Of a stretch of 64,000 nt of DNA, positions 35,553 to 44,565 are shown piece by piece. This DNA is from Rhodospirillales bacterium (lineage in GTDB: Bacteria > Pseudomonadota > Alphaproteobacteria > Rhodospirillales > Shumkoniaceae): the NCBI GenBank assembly GCA_018432935.1, contig JAHDSF010000020.1, positions 88,402 to 152,401 on the forward strand, given 5' to 3'. Each line of letters starts with the position of its first letter. Position 1 is the stretch's first letter. A program made the translations under genes and the position numbers. The notes under the pieces are model-generated. The model was not told where the DNA came from. It worked only from the letters and a program-made list of their open reading frames with translations, and searched no databases.

Positions 35553-36644
35553 TTATGGCGCAAGCTGACGAGAACGCATCGGAACGGCCCGGGCCGAACC
35601 TTTCGGCGTCGCCGCATCGCCGCCCGGCAGCGGCTGGGCAAACGACGGGATGCGAAACTTGCGGCGGTAGGCGCCAGGCGAGAGTCCGGTGGTGCGCCTG
35701 AACAGGCGGCGGAAGAAGGCAGGGTCCTCGTACCCGACGTTCCAGCCGATCTCGTCGACCGGTGCCGTCGTGCGCTCGAGCCGCCGCTTGGCGTCCTCGA
35801 CGCGCAGACGTTGCACGTATTCGATCGGCGCGTGTCCAGTCGCCTCCTTGAAGCGCCGCTTGAAGGTGCGCTCGGCAAGGCCGGAGTGGCGAATCATCTC
35901 CTCGACCGGGGCGGCGACCGAGAAGTGCGTGGCAAGCCATTTCTGCACATCGGCAATGACGGCGTCGCCATGGTCCCGCCGGCCGTCGAAGACGACGTAG
36001 GGCGAAAGCCCCTCGTGATGCCATTGCAGGGCGAAAAATCGCGCCAGCGCCTGCGCCGCGGTGGCGCCGACGAATCGCGAGATCAGGTACAGCACCAGGT
36101 CGTGCCATGACATCGAGGCGCCCGACGAGACGAGTTCCTCGCGTTCGCCCGCCACCACCAGCACCCGTTCGGGAAACAGCGGCACGGCGGGGAACGACCG
36201 TGCGAACTGCGGGGCATAGCCCCAGTGCACGGTTGCCGGCTGGCCGTCGAAGATCCCGCTCTCGGCCAGCAGGAAGACCCCCGAGCAGGCCGAGCACAGG
36301 AGAGCGCCACCGACGTGCATGGCGGCGATCCATTCGACCAGACGAGGGTAACGACCGCGCGCCCATCCGTCGGCAGCAAGCACGACCGATGGGACGATGA
36401 CGATGTCCGTCCTCACCACCTCGTCGATGCCGCGCGCGATTTCGATAGGCATGCCGCCGGCCACCGGCAGCCGCCCCCGCACCTCGCCGACGGTATCTAC
36501 CCGGAACGGCGGCTGAATGGGGATGTCGGCATCCAGGCCGGCCAGCATCTCGAACGAGCGCAGCACGTCGTAGATGCCCATGCTGGTCGAGACCGTCACC
36601 TCGGGAAACAGCAGCAGGCTGACGTGAAGCGGCTCGATCCTCAT
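35553..36644 (-). CDS. GlxA-family AraC-type transcriptional regulator
   Basis: A 363-aa regulator: an N-terminal DJ-1/PfpI-like domain (HVSLLLFPEVTVSTSMGIYDVL, GGALLCSACSGVFLLAESG) and a C-terminal AraC double helix-turn-helix (HSGLAERTFKRRFKEATGHA, VGYEDPAFFRRLFRRTTGLSP). The ATG at 36644 fits the family N-terminus. It is divergent from a methyltransferase gene with about 100 bp between, so it may control it; the ABC operon lies 286 bp downstream on the same strand. Confidence 0.9.
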   Translation of the reverse strand: MRIEPLHVSLLLFPEVTVSTSMGIYDVLRSFEMLAGLDADIPIQPPFRVDTVGEVRGRLPVAGGMPIEIARGIDEVVRTDIVIVPSVVLAADGWARGRYPRLVEWIAAMHVGGALLCSACSGVFLLAESGIFDGQPATVHWGYAPQFARSFPAVPLFPERVLVVAGEREELVSSGASMSWHDLVLYLISRFVGATAAQALARFFALQWHHEGLSPYVVFDGRRDHGDAVIADVQKWLATHFSVAAPVEEMIRHSGLAERTFKRRFKEATGHAPIEYVQRLRVEDAKRRLERTTAPVDEIGWNVGYEDPAFFRRLFRRTTGLSPGAYRRKFRIPSFAQPLPGGDAATPKGSARAVPMRSRQLAP

Positions 36645-36759
36645 AACGTGCCGTCTGGCACGAATCGACCGCTTTTGGCCCTTCTCGCGCTCACAACCTC
36701 GCTCCTCGCCGCGTAGCCTCCGCGTCACCGGCTACACAGAACATATGGAGACGACGGCG

Positions 36760-37836
36760 ATGACGCACATGGAAACGGCGAAGATGGAACGCGAGACCCT
36801 CGATGAGGTGGTCGGACGGCTGCTCGGCGAGCTGTCCGCCGGCTATGGCGGGGTGATGGTCAGCATCGGAGACCGACTGGGCCTGTACAAGGAGATGGCC
36901 GGCGCCGGGCCGCTCAGCTCGCACGAGGTGGCGAGGCGGACCGGCTGCAACGAGCGTTACGTGCGCGAGTGGCTCAACTCGCAGGTGGCCGGAGGATACC
37001 TGGCCTACCACCCCGGCAGCGGTACCTACGAGTTGACGCCCGAACAGGCCAAGGTCCTGGCGGAGGAGACGAGCCCGGTGTTCCTCCCCCACGCCTGGCA
37101 GGTGGTAGCGTCGCTGTGGGCCGACCAGGAGCGGACCATCGAGGCCTTCCGCACCGGCGAGGGCGTCGGCTGGGGCGAGCACGACGGCCGGCTCTACTGC
37201 GGCGTCGCCTCGTTCTACCGCAACTGCTACAGCGGCAGCCTGGTCGACGAATGGTTGCCGACCCTCGACGGGGTGGTCGACAAGCTCGAGAAGGGCGCCC
37301 GCGTCGCCGACGTCGGCTGCGGCCACGGCCACTCCACCGTGATCATGGCGCAGAACTTCCCCAACTCCCGCTTCTGGGGCTTCGACGTCCATCAGGGTTC
37401 GATCGAGGCGGCGCGCCGGGTCGCCGCCGAGGCGGGCGTCGCCGACCGCGTCACCTTCGAGGTGGCCGGAGCGGATTCCTACCCCGACCACGCCTATGAC
37501 CTGATCTGCTTTTTCGATTGCCTGCACGACATGGGCCGGCCGGTCACCGCGGCACGCTACGCCAAGCGCGCCCTGGCGGGGGATGGCACGATCATGGTGG
37601 TGGAACCGTTCGCAGGCGATCGCCTCGAGGACAACGTGAACCCCGTCGGACGCCTGTACTACGCCGCCTCGACGGCGCTTTGCTGCCCGCACGCCGTTTC
37701 GGAGCACGGCACCCATGTGCTGGGCGCCCAGGCGGGCGAGCGGCTGCTGCGCGAGGTGTTCACCGAGGCGGGCTTCGGCCGCTTCCGCTGCGCCGCCGCC
37801 ACCCCGTTCAACCTCATTCTCGAGGTGCGGCGCTGA
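36760..37836 (+). CDS. SAM-dependent methyltransferase with winged-helix N-terminus
   Basis: About 358 aa. Residues 15-95 form a winged-helix/dimerisation domain (DRLGLYKEMAGAGPLSSHEVA, NERYVREWLNSQVAGGYLAY); from about 150 there is a Rossmann methyltransferase (VADVGCGHGHSTVIMAQNFP, GFDVHQGSIEAARR, FFDCLHDMGRPV). Substrate unknown. GGAGAC favours ATG 36760; an in-frame ATG at 36745 lacks a ribosome site. The 3' end overlaps the convergent small membrane gene by 23 bp. Confidence 0.85.
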   Translation: MTHMETAKMERETLDEVVGRLLGELSAGYGGVMVSIGDRLGLYKEMAGAGPLSSHEVARRTGCNERYVREWLNSQVAGGYLAYHPGSGTYELTPEQAKVLAEETSPVFLPHAWQVVASLWADQERTIEAFRTGEGVGWGEHDGRLYCGVASFYRNCYSGSLVDEWLPTLDGVVDKLEKGARVADVGCGHGHSTVIMAQNFPNSRFWGFDVHQGSIEAARRVAAEAGVADRVTFEVAGADSYPDHAYDLICFFDCLHDMGRPVTAARYAKRALAGDGTIMVVEPFAGDRLEDNVNPVGRLYYAASTALCCPHAVSEHGTHVLGAQAGERLLREVFTEAGFGRFRCAAATPFNLILEVRR

Positions 37837-38239
37837 TCGGTGCCGGCGCGGCGACGGCCACCTCGGACGCCGGGGCAACCTCGCCGTGCCGGCTGCCGCG
37901 ACCGCGAGGCTCAGGGAACGTGGCTGCCGCCGCCATGAACAGCGCCGTGACGACGAGCGCCAGCACGATCGCGCCCTTCGCCCGCGGCTGCTTCATCAGC
38001 ACGACGAAGGGCTTCCAGTTCCTGACCATGTGGAAGACCGAGGCGACCACAAACGCGATGCCCAACCATTCGTGGGCAGCCCGCAGATAGCGGTCGCCGA
38101 CGTGCAGGAACAGCAGCATGCCGGTCGTGCCGACCACCAGGAAGGTGGCGATGGTGGCCACCGTGGCGTAGCGCCTTACGAGGTCATCATCCCCGGCAGC
38201 GGCTTTGGCAGCGATCGGTTCGGCTGAGGTGAGACCCAT
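37814..38239 (-). CDS. DUF4405-like small cytochrome b-type membrane protein
   Basis: A 141-aa protein with three membrane helices (VATIATFLVVGTTGMLLFL; HEWLGIAFVVASVFHMV; GAIVLALVVTALFMAAAA). Histidines in the second helix (AAHEW and FHMVRNW) and first loop fit heme ligation in DUF4405/b561-like proteins. The C-terminus is Pro/Ala-rich. GGGGAGAG precedes the ATG at 38239. Confidence 0.65.
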   Translation of the reverse strand: MGLTSAEPIAAKAAAGDDDLVRRYATVATIATFLVVGTTGMLLFLHVGDRYLRAAHEWLGIAFVVASVFHMVRNWKPFVVLMKQPRAKGAIVLALVVTALFMAAAATFPEPRGRGSRHGEVAPASEVAVAAPAPISAAPRE

Positions 38240-38455
38240 ATTCCACTCTCCCCACGATAATTGGCGCTTGCGAGGCCCGAAGAGTCCCCGCACCGCGTAA
38301 CTGGGGGATTTCCGACGACAGGGAATATTGTAACGTTGTGTTTCGCGAGCCGGGCGAAGGCGCACGATGTCCTCGTTCCGCGCGACGGTGGCAATTGCAG
38401 CGGCACGCCGACAGTTTTCGTGCCATAAAGGCGGCTATGCAACAGGGGGGGAGGT

Positions 38456-39469
38456 GTGGACAGGCAAGTCGTCACCGGGATCCTTATCGGTGCCGCCGGA
38501 GGAGGCCTGTTCTGGCTGCTCGGCCTGCCGGCGCCGTGGTTGACGGGTCCGCTGCTGGCGGTCGGCGGCGCTGCCGTCGCCGGGGTGCCGTTGCGCGCGC
38601 CGGAGTGGGCGCGGTTCCTGCTGTTCGTCCTCTTGGGCGTGTCGATCGGCTCGGCCGTCAACCCCGAAAGCCTGCACCGCATGGCGCAGTGGCCGGCAAG
38701 CCTGGCGATCAACGCCGTCGGCATCGTCGCCACCATTTACGTCGGCATGGTCTACCTGCGGCGGATGCTGGGTTGCGACCGCATCACCGCCCTGCTCGCC
38801 TCGATCCCTGGCACGCAGTCGCTGGTGATGGCAATCGCCCTCAATGCCAACGCCGACGTGCGTCAGGTGACGGTGATCCAGTCGGTCCGCCTGTTCGCGC
38901 TGGTGTTCCTGTTCCCGATAGCGGCATCACTGTTCGCCGGCGGGAGGGTGGATGCGGCGGTCCCGGCAGCCGCGGTCTTCGGTCCCGACACGATCTGGCT
39001 GCTGGCGGTCGCCGCCGCAGGCGCAGCAGCCGCGGTGCGGCTGAAGATGCCGGCGGGCGCGCTGACGGGCGCGATGCTGTTGAGCGCGGCCCTGCACGGA
39101 ACCGGGCTCAACGAGGCTCTGATGCCGCCCTGGCTGGTGTCCTTCGCGCTGGCCCTGCTGGGCGTCATCGTCGGGGCACGGTTCGCCGGCACCCGGTTGC
39201 GAGCGCTCCTCCGCACGGCCCTCATCAGCGTCGGCATGGTCGGCCTCGCGCTGGCCGTCAGCGCCGCCTTCGCGGCGGCCGCCGACGCCGTACTAGGCCT
39301 CGGCTTCGGCGCCCTGCTGCTGGCCTATGCACCGGGCGGGATCGAGGCGATGACCCTGATCGCCTCTTCCCTCGGCCTGGATCCGGCCCTCGTCGGCACC
39401 CATCACCTGGTCCGCATGATAGCGATGGCGCTGATCCTGCCCGTTGTCGCCAGGCGCATGCCCAGATAA
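38456..39469 (+). CDS. AbrB-family (PF05145) membrane protein
   Basis: A 337-aa protein of two related halves, each with about five helices (GILIGAAGGGLFWLLGLPAPWLTGPLL and RLKMPAGALTGAMLLSAALHG). Both carry the family's glycine/proline-rich repeat and the GTQSLVMAIAL and APGGIEAMTLIA segments. This AbrB family is unrelated to the Bacillus DNA-binding AbrB; its transport role is unproven. The GTG start at 38456 follows GGGGGGAGG. Confidence 0.82.
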   Translation: MDRQVVTGILIGAAGGGLFWLLGLPAPWLTGPLLAVGGAAVAGVPLRAPEWARFLLFVLLGVSIGSAVNPESLHRMAQWPASLAINAVGIVATIYVGMVYLRRMLGCDRITALLASIPGTQSLVMAIALNANADVRQVTVIQSVRLFALVFLFPIAASLFAGGRVDAAVPAAAVFGPDTIWLLAVAAAGAAAAVRLKMPAGALTGAMLLSAALHGTGLNEALMPPWLVSFALALLGVIVGARFAGTRLRALLRTALISVGMVGLALAVSAAFAAAADAVLGLGFGALLLAYAPGGIEAMTLIASSLGLDPALVGTHHLVRMIAMALILPVVARRMPR

Positions 39470-39494
39470 GCCCTTTCCGACATCCGACACGCGT

Positions 39495-39974
39495 CTATCC
39501 GAGCGGAATCCGCGTAGTCCGCTTGACGGTCCGGAGCGTGAAGACGGTCTCGACGCGGACGACGCCCGGAAGCCGCGTGAGGATCTCGGTGTGGATGCGC
39601 TCGAACTCGGCGGCGTCGGCGAAGACCGTGCGGATCAAGTAATCCGACGGTCCGGCCACCAGATAGCAGTCCAGCACTTCGGGCACCGTCGCCACCATCG
39701 CCTCGAAGGCATCGAGCGCCTGACGGTCCTGGCGGTCGAGCTTGATCTCGACGAACGCGGTGCCCGGCTTTCCGCACACCTCCTGGTCGAGCAAGGTCAC
39801 GGTGCCGGCGATCAGGCCGTTCTCCTCAAGCAGGCGCACACGGCGGTGGCACGCCGACGGCGACAGGTTCACGCGCTCAGCCAGATCGACATTACTGAGC
39901 CGCCCGTCCTCCTGAAGGAGATCGAGGATGGCGCGGTCGCGGTCGTCTAGAGAGGAGATTCGTGGTTTCTTCAT
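39495..39974 (-). CDS. Lrp/AsnC-family transcriptional regulator
   Basis: A 159-aa regulator: helix-turn-helix (LDDRDRAILDLLQEDGRLSN, LAERVNLSPSACHRRVRLLEENG) and RAM ligand domain (GTAFVEIKLDRQD, VLDCYLVAGPSDYLIRTVF). It is divergent from the transhydrogenase operon, 167 bp apart, and is a likely local regulator. The spacer includes an AATTT-centred symmetric patch (GAAATTTC, about 40037-40044) as a possible site. Confidence 0.9.
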   Translation of the reverse strand: MKKPRISSLDDRDRAILDLLQEDGRLSNVDLAERVNLSPSACHRRVRLLEENGLIAGTVTLLDQEVCGKPGTAFVEIKLDRQDRQALDAFEAMVATVPEVLDCYLVAGPSDYLIRTVFADAAEFERIHTEILTRLPGVVRVETVFTLRTVKRTTRIPLG

Positions 39975-40141
39975 GAAATGACGTCCTTAGGAGAATACTG
40001 TTCGAATATAGCTCGCAAAAAGCCTCCCAATGCACGGAAATTTCGCGCGCATTGTGGTAGATTCGTTGACTGAATGTTCCAGCGCGCCGGCTCGGAAAAC
40101 GATCCGGCGGGGTTTTGGCGGAGCGCAACAGGAGACAACCC

Positions 40142-41311
40142 ATGAGCAGCCGCATCTGCATCCCCAGGGAGATCATGGCCGAGGAGGGACGGGTGGCTGC
40201 GTTCCCCGAATCGGTGGCTCACTACGTCCGCATGGGCTTCGATGTCGCGGTCGAGGCCGGGGCCGGCCATGCCGCTCAGCAGTCGGACGAGGCCTATGCG
40301 GCCGCCGGCGCCCGTATCGTCGCCGATGCCGCGTCGCTGTTCGGGGATGCCGACGTGGTGCTGAAGGTCAAGCAGCCGATCCTCAATCCGACGCTCGGCC
40401 GTCACGAGGTGGAGCTGATGCGCGAGGGGGCGGTGCTGATCACTTTTCTTCACCCCGCAGCGCCGAGCAATCACGGGCTGGTCCGCATGCTGCGCGACCG
40501 CAACATTACCGCGTTCACGATGGACGGCATCCCGCGCGAAGAATCGCACGCCCAGAAGATGGACGCGCTGACCTCGATGAGCACGGTGACGGGATACAAG
40601 TCGGTGGTGATTGCGGCGGACCATTTCCCCAAGTTCATCCCGATGATCGGCACCTCGATCGGCACCATCACTCAGGCCAAGTTCCTCATCGTCGGCGCGG
40701 GCGTGGTCGGACTGCAGGCGATCGCCACCGCCAAGCGCCTTGGCGGCGCCGTGGTCGCGGTCGACGTCCGCGAGGACGCGCGCAAGGCGGCGGTAAGCCT
40801 GGGCGTCAAGGTGCCGGGGTTCGAGGTGCCGGAGGCGCTGGCGCGGGGCGAGGGCGGATACGCGAAGGCGCTGCCGGACGAGTGGTTGGAGCGGGAGCGC
40901 GAGTTTCTGCGGCCCCTGCTTTCGGATGCCGACATCGTGATCTCCAGCGCCCTGGTTCCCGGCGAGGTGGCCCCGGTCCTGATCGACGACTCCATGCTGC
41001 GCGCCATGAAGCCCGGCTCCGTTCTGGTCGACGTGGCGATCGACCAGGGCGGCAACTGCGCCGCCACCGAGGGCGGCCGCTCGATCGAGCGCGACGGGGT
41101 GTGGATCTGCGGCCGCCAGAACATCCCCGGTTCGATGCCGGTTCACGCGAGTTGGCTCTACGAAAAGAACATGCGGGAGTTCGTGTCCAACCTGTTCAAG
41201 AAGGGCATCGCGGCCCCTGACCTCCAGGACGCTATCGCCGCGCGCTGTCTGGTCACCCACGCCCGCGAGATCCGCCACCGCGGCGCCTTGGGAGCCATGC
41301 GAGCCGCTTAG
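40142..41311 (+). CDS. pntA: Proton-translocating transhydrogenase alpha subunit, domain I (PntAA)
   Basis: The 389-aa NAD(H)-binding subunit of the membrane transhydrogenase that uses the proton gradient to reduce NADP+. Segments: RVAAFPESVAHYVRMGFDV, MDALTSMSTVTGYKSVV, NAD-binding IVGAGVVGLQAIATAKRLGG and VDVAIDQGGNCAATEGG. Alanine dehydrogenase is related, but the next two genes encode the membrane subunits, which settles the call. The ATG at 40142 follows CAGGAG. Confidence 0.88.
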   Translation: MSSRICIPREIMAEEGRVAAFPESVAHYVRMGFDVAVEAGAGHAAQQSDEAYAAAGARIVADAASLFGDADVVLKVKQPILNPTLGRHEVELMREGAVLITFLHPAAPSNHGLVRMLRDRNITAFTMDGIPREESHAQKMDALTSMSTVTGYKSVVIAADHFPKFIPMIGTSIGTITQAKFLIVGAGVVGLQAIATAKRLGGAVVAVDVREDARKAAVSLGVKVPGFEVPEALARGEGGYAKALPDEWLEREREFLRPLLSDADIVISSALVPGEVAPVLIDDSMLRAMKPGSVLVDVAIDQGGNCAATEGGRSIERDGVWICGRQNIPGSMPVHASWLYEKNMREFVSNLFKKGIAAPDLQDAIAARCLVTHAREIRHRGALGAMRAA

Positions 41312-41338
41312 GCGGCTCCGTCCACAGGGAGGGCCCGG

Positions 41339-41632
41339 ATGATTGAAGTCGCTCTTCTGCTAGGCGTTTTCGGGCTGTCGTTCGCGGTCGGGTACGCCCT
41401 CATCTCGCGGGTGCCGCAGCGTCTCCATACGCCGCTGATGTCGATGACCAACGCCATCTCGGCAATCACAATCCTGGGCGCGGTCCTGCTGTTTTCAACC
41501 GAAGCGACGGTGCTGGAACAGGCGGTTGGGGCCGCGGCACTCGCGATGGCCGCATTCAACGTGGTGGGCGGGTTCGTGATCACCCATCGCATGCTGCGCT
41601 TGTTCAAGACGAGGGCGAGCAGGCGGGAGTGA
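41339..41632 (+). CDS. Transhydrogenase subunit PntAB (membrane part of alpha)
   Basis: A 97-aa protein with three helices (LLLGVFGLSFAVGYALI; MTNAISAITILGAVLLF; VGAAALAMAAFNVVGGFVI) and the typical HTPLMSMTNAISAI and NVVGGFVITHRML segments. It lies 27 bp after pntAA. The separate AA/AB arrangement is the alphaproteobacterial form. Confidence 0.9.
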   Translation: MIEVALLLGVFGLSFAVGYALISRVPQRLHTPLMSMTNAISAITILGAVLLFSTEATVLEQAVGAAALAMAAFNVVGGFVITHRMLRLFKTRASRRE

Positions 41633-41686
41633 TCGGGTGAAACGGCTTGGCCGGGGTCAAGCATTGGCAGCGATGGGGGGGCGGCG

Positions 41687-43105
41687 GTGACGAGCGGCGG
41701 GTGGACTTGGCTCACCGATTTCGCGGTGATAGCGATCCTGATCGTCGGGATCTGGCTGTTCAGGTACCCGCAGCGGGCGAAGGCGGGCAACCTTGTGGCC
41801 GCAACGGCGGTGGTTCTGGCCCTTGTTCTCGTCGTGTGGCGTCATCCCGGACTCGAGACCGGCCTGATCGCCGTGTTCATTGCGGCCGGCTCCGCAACGG
41901 GCTGGGCAGTCGCCTACCGCGTCACCATGATCCAGATCCCGGCGATGGTGGCGTTCCAGCACGGCGCCGGCGGCGTCGCAGCCTTTCTGGTGGCGGCGGT
42001 CGAACTGGTGCGGGAGTCGCCAGATCCCACGGGCTTGGCATTCGTGGCCGGCATCCTTGCCATGGTCGTCGGCGCGGCGACCTTCTCGGCAAGCATGATC
42101 GCCAGCGCCAAGCTGGCGAACCGGATGCGGTCGACGCCGGTGTTCCTGCCCCGACACAATGCCGTGTTGATCGCCGCAGCCGTCCTCGCGATCACCTTTG
42201 CCGCCGGGATCGCCGGCGCCTCGCCCGTACTCGCGGTGACGTGCGCGACGGCTGCGATCGCGACCGCCGCCATTCTGGGCATTGCATTTGCCATTCGCGT
42301 CGGCGGCGCCGATATGCCGGTGCTGATCTCGTTCCTGAACGCAACCGCAGGCCTCGCCGCTGCGCTGTGCGGAATCGTCATCCAGAACCGGCTGCTGATC
42401 GCCTGCGGCGCCACCGTGGCGGCGTCGGGATCGATCCTGACCTACGTCATGTGCCGGGCGATGAACCGTGGCCTGTCGAAGGTGTTCGTTGGCATCGCGC
42501 CGCCGGGTGCCGCGCGCCCCGCGGAGTTTGCCGCGATGGAGGAGAAGGCTGCGCCTGCAGCGCCCCCGCCGACGTCCAGCGCCGACCCGTTCGCCTCCGC
42601 CCTCGCCGCCCTCCGGGGCGCGCGCTCGGTCATCCTCATTCCCGGCCTGGGCATGGCCATGGCCCAGGCCCAGTTCGAAGTGGTGGCGTTGGGCAGCCGG
42701 CTCGAGCAACGGGGCGTTCAGGTGCGGTTCGCCATTCATCCGGTGGCAGGACGGATGCCGGGCCACATGCACGTGCTCCTGGGCGAGGCCGAGGTCGACT
42801 ACGCAAAGCTGTTCGACCTCAAGGACATCAACGCCGACTTTGCCGCCACCGACGTGGCGGTGGTGGTCGGCGCCTGCGACGTCGTCAACCCGGCAGCCGC
42901 GACCGTCGATGGCACGCCGATATCCGGCATGGAGATCCTCCGCGCCCACGACGCGGCGCAGGTGATCGTCTGCAACCTCGACGACGGGCCCGGCTATTCC
43001 GGGGTGCCCAACGCCCTGTATGGCAACCCGAAGGCGATCCTTCTGTTCGCCGACGCCAAGGCGACCCTGAGCCGCATCCTGGCCGGCCTCGACGAGCCTC
43101 AGTAG
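41687..43105 (+). CDS. pntB: Transhydrogenase beta subunit (PntB), divergent NADP loop
   Basis: A 472-aa membrane subunit: about nine helices (RVTMIQIPAMVAFQHGAGGV, ISFLNATAGLAAALCGIV), then the NADP(H)-binding domain III (IIPGLGMAMAQAQFEV-like, HPVAGRMPGHMHVLLGEAEV, DLKDINADFAATDVAVVVG). Two hallmarks are changed. The usual GANDVVNP is GACDVVNP (42869-42890). The Lys-Arg loop that grips the 2'-phosphate of NADP is NLDDGPGYSG (about 42974-43003). The GTG start at 41687 follows a G-rich site. It overlaps the convergent baeRF-like gene by 7 bp. Confidence 0.87.
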   Translation: MTSGGWTWLTDFAVIAILIVGIWLFRYPQRAKAGNLVAATAVVLALVLVVWRHPGLETGLIAVFIAAGSATGWAVAYRVTMIQIPAMVAFQHGAGGVAAFLVAAVELVRESPDPTGLAFVAGILAMVVGAATFSASMIASAKLANRMRSTPVFLPRHNAVLIAAAVLAITFAAGIAGASPVLAVTCATAAIATAAILGIAFAIRVGGADMPVLISFLNATAGLAAALCGIVIQNRLLIACGATVAASGSILTYVMCRAMNRGLSKVFVGIAPPGAARPAEFAAMEEKAAPAAPPPTSSADPFASALAALRGARSVILIPGLGMAMAQAQFEVVALGSRLEQRGVQVRFAIHPVAGRMPGHMHVLLGEAEVDYAKLFDLKDINADFAATDVAVVVGACDVVNPAAATVDGTPISGMEILRAHDAAQVIVCNLDDGPGYSGVPNALYGNPKAILLFADAKATLSRILAGLDEPQ

Positions 43106-44259
43106 CGCAGCAGCGCCGCCATCACCTCGCCGGCTGGCAGCCGGTCCTTGGTCGTGACCTCCACCTGACCGGCATGGAGCAGGGTCTCGCAGGCGGCGAG
43201 ATCGCCGACCTCGTCGTCGCCCGGCGCCGGCGAGCCGTGTCCCACCAGCAGCCGGCCGTCGAAGCGTCCCCACAACGGGCGGTCACGGGCGACGAACAGG
43301 CATTCGACGCGGCCCTCGCGGGCGGAGCGCACGATCTCCTCGGGTTTTGTCGAGACCTTTGCCGCCCCCTCGCCTTCCTCACCCCGAATGCTGGCGAACC
43401 TGTCCTTGGCACGGTCGGCGCCGGAGCGCCAGATCGGCTCGACCAGCGGCAGGGCGCGAGCGTGCAGCTCGGCCGGCTTCAGGGCATCGGGGTTGAGCGA
43501 AAGTCCGTCTGAGAGCAGACCCTTGAAGCGGACCATGTTGCGCAGGTGGCCTTGTATGTTGGGCTGCGCCGCAAGCACGACGGGGACCTGCTCGCCGCCC
43601 AGCGTCCGTTCGATCACCGCATTGCCGCGGCGCAGGTACTCGATCAGGTTGGCGTGCCGCTGCTCCTCGGCGTCGTTGGTGCCCTGGCGGGCCGGCATGC
43701 CGCTTGGACGTCCCAGGCGTGGCCGCGCCTGCGGCGCCGCGTCGTACTCCGGCGAGAATTCGCTTTCGGCATCGATGGCCTCGACGCCCTTCGGAAAGGC
43801 GACCCCATTGCGGCTGCGGATCCAGTGGCGGCCGCCATCGAACCAGCAGAACCGGGCCGCGGTGGCGGTGATCAGCACGAAACGGCCGTCGTGATTGACC
43901 AGCGGCAGCAGCGGCGTGACATGAAAGACGCTGCCGAGGCGCACCAGCTCGGGGAGCGGTGTCGGCACCGCGAACCAACGGAAGAACCCCGGCGCCATGA
44001 AGAAGGCCATGCCCTCGTCGGCCACGCCCCAGAATCCGGTATCCGCCCCAGCCTCGACCGCCGGCTGCAGCAGCGAGTCGATCTCCTGCTCGCGGATGCC
44101 ATGCGCGGCGAGCCGACTGCGCGCCTTGGTCATCAGGTTGTTGAAGCGAATGGGGTTCTGCTGCGCCTCCTGACCCGCCCGGATGCCCGGCATCATGATG
44201 GTGATGGCCGGCGTGGACTGGTTCTTGAGCAGCTCCCGCAGATCCTCGCGCCCGAACAT
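43099..44259 (-). CDS. baeRF-type (archaeo-eukaryotic release factor-like) protein
   Basis: A 386-aa protein: N-terminal region (LRELLKNQSTPAITIMMPGI), a middle domain (RFVLITATAARFCWFDGGRHW) and a C-terminal L7Ae-like part (KVSTKPEEIVRSAREGRVECLFVARD, then WGRFD). The order and the Glu-Ile-Val-Arg-Ser-Ala-Arg-x-Gly-Arg-Val segment fit the bacterial eRF1-like families predicted to act in ribosome rescue. I see no GGQ. GGAGGAA precedes the ATG at 44259. Confidence 0.7.
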   Translation of the reverse strand: MFGREDLRELLKNQSTPAITIMMPGIRAGQEAQQNPIRFNNLMTKARSRLAAHGIREQEIDSLLQPAVEAGADTGFWGVADEGMAFFMAPGFFRWFAVPTPLPELVRLGSVFHVTPLLPLVNHDGRFVLITATAARFCWFDGGRHWIRSRNGVAFPKGVEAIDAESEFSPEYDAAPQARPRLGRPSGMPARQGTNDAEEQRHANLIEYLRRGNAVIERTLGGEQVPVVLAAQPNIQGHLRNMVRFKGLLSDGLSLNPDALKPAELHARALPLVEPIWRSGADRAKDRFASIRGEEGEGAAKVSTKPEEIVRSAREGRVECLFVARDRPLWGRFDGRLLVGHGSPAPGDDEVGDLAACETLLHAGQVEVTTKDRLPAGEVMAALLRY

Positions 44260-44565
44260 GGTTCCTCCTTCCTGCTTTCGGTACTCCGTCCCGGCGGGCT
44301 CGTCGCCGATCGAGACGCCAAAGACTCGACGTAAGGAGAAGGCGGCGATTTGCCAGTCACGCCGGCTTCGCTCTCCCCGCAAGACCCGAGCGGGCCGCGC
44401 CGAACAGCGAGACGAGACCGAGAGGGGCCCCGCCCAACGGCGGGAGACGGGGGCAATCCAGCGGTGCCGGGGAGTTGTCGAGGCCGCCGCCCGCCGCCAT
44501 ATCAACACGGCCGAAAAGAGATCGCGCCGTCCGGGCGGGGAACCGCGCGGAGGGGGGAGCGGCGG
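44260..44565. other. Divergent intergenic region baeRF / chrA
   Basis: 306 bp of GC-rich promoter space between divergent starts. No RNA gene, riboswitch or small ORF with plausible signals was seen. Confidence 0.4.

Noticed and set aside
40142..41311. Alanine dehydrogenase, suggested by the divergent Lrp regulator
   Set aside because: The gene is followed by PntAB and PntB membrane subunits, and the GNCAATEGG segment fits PntA better.
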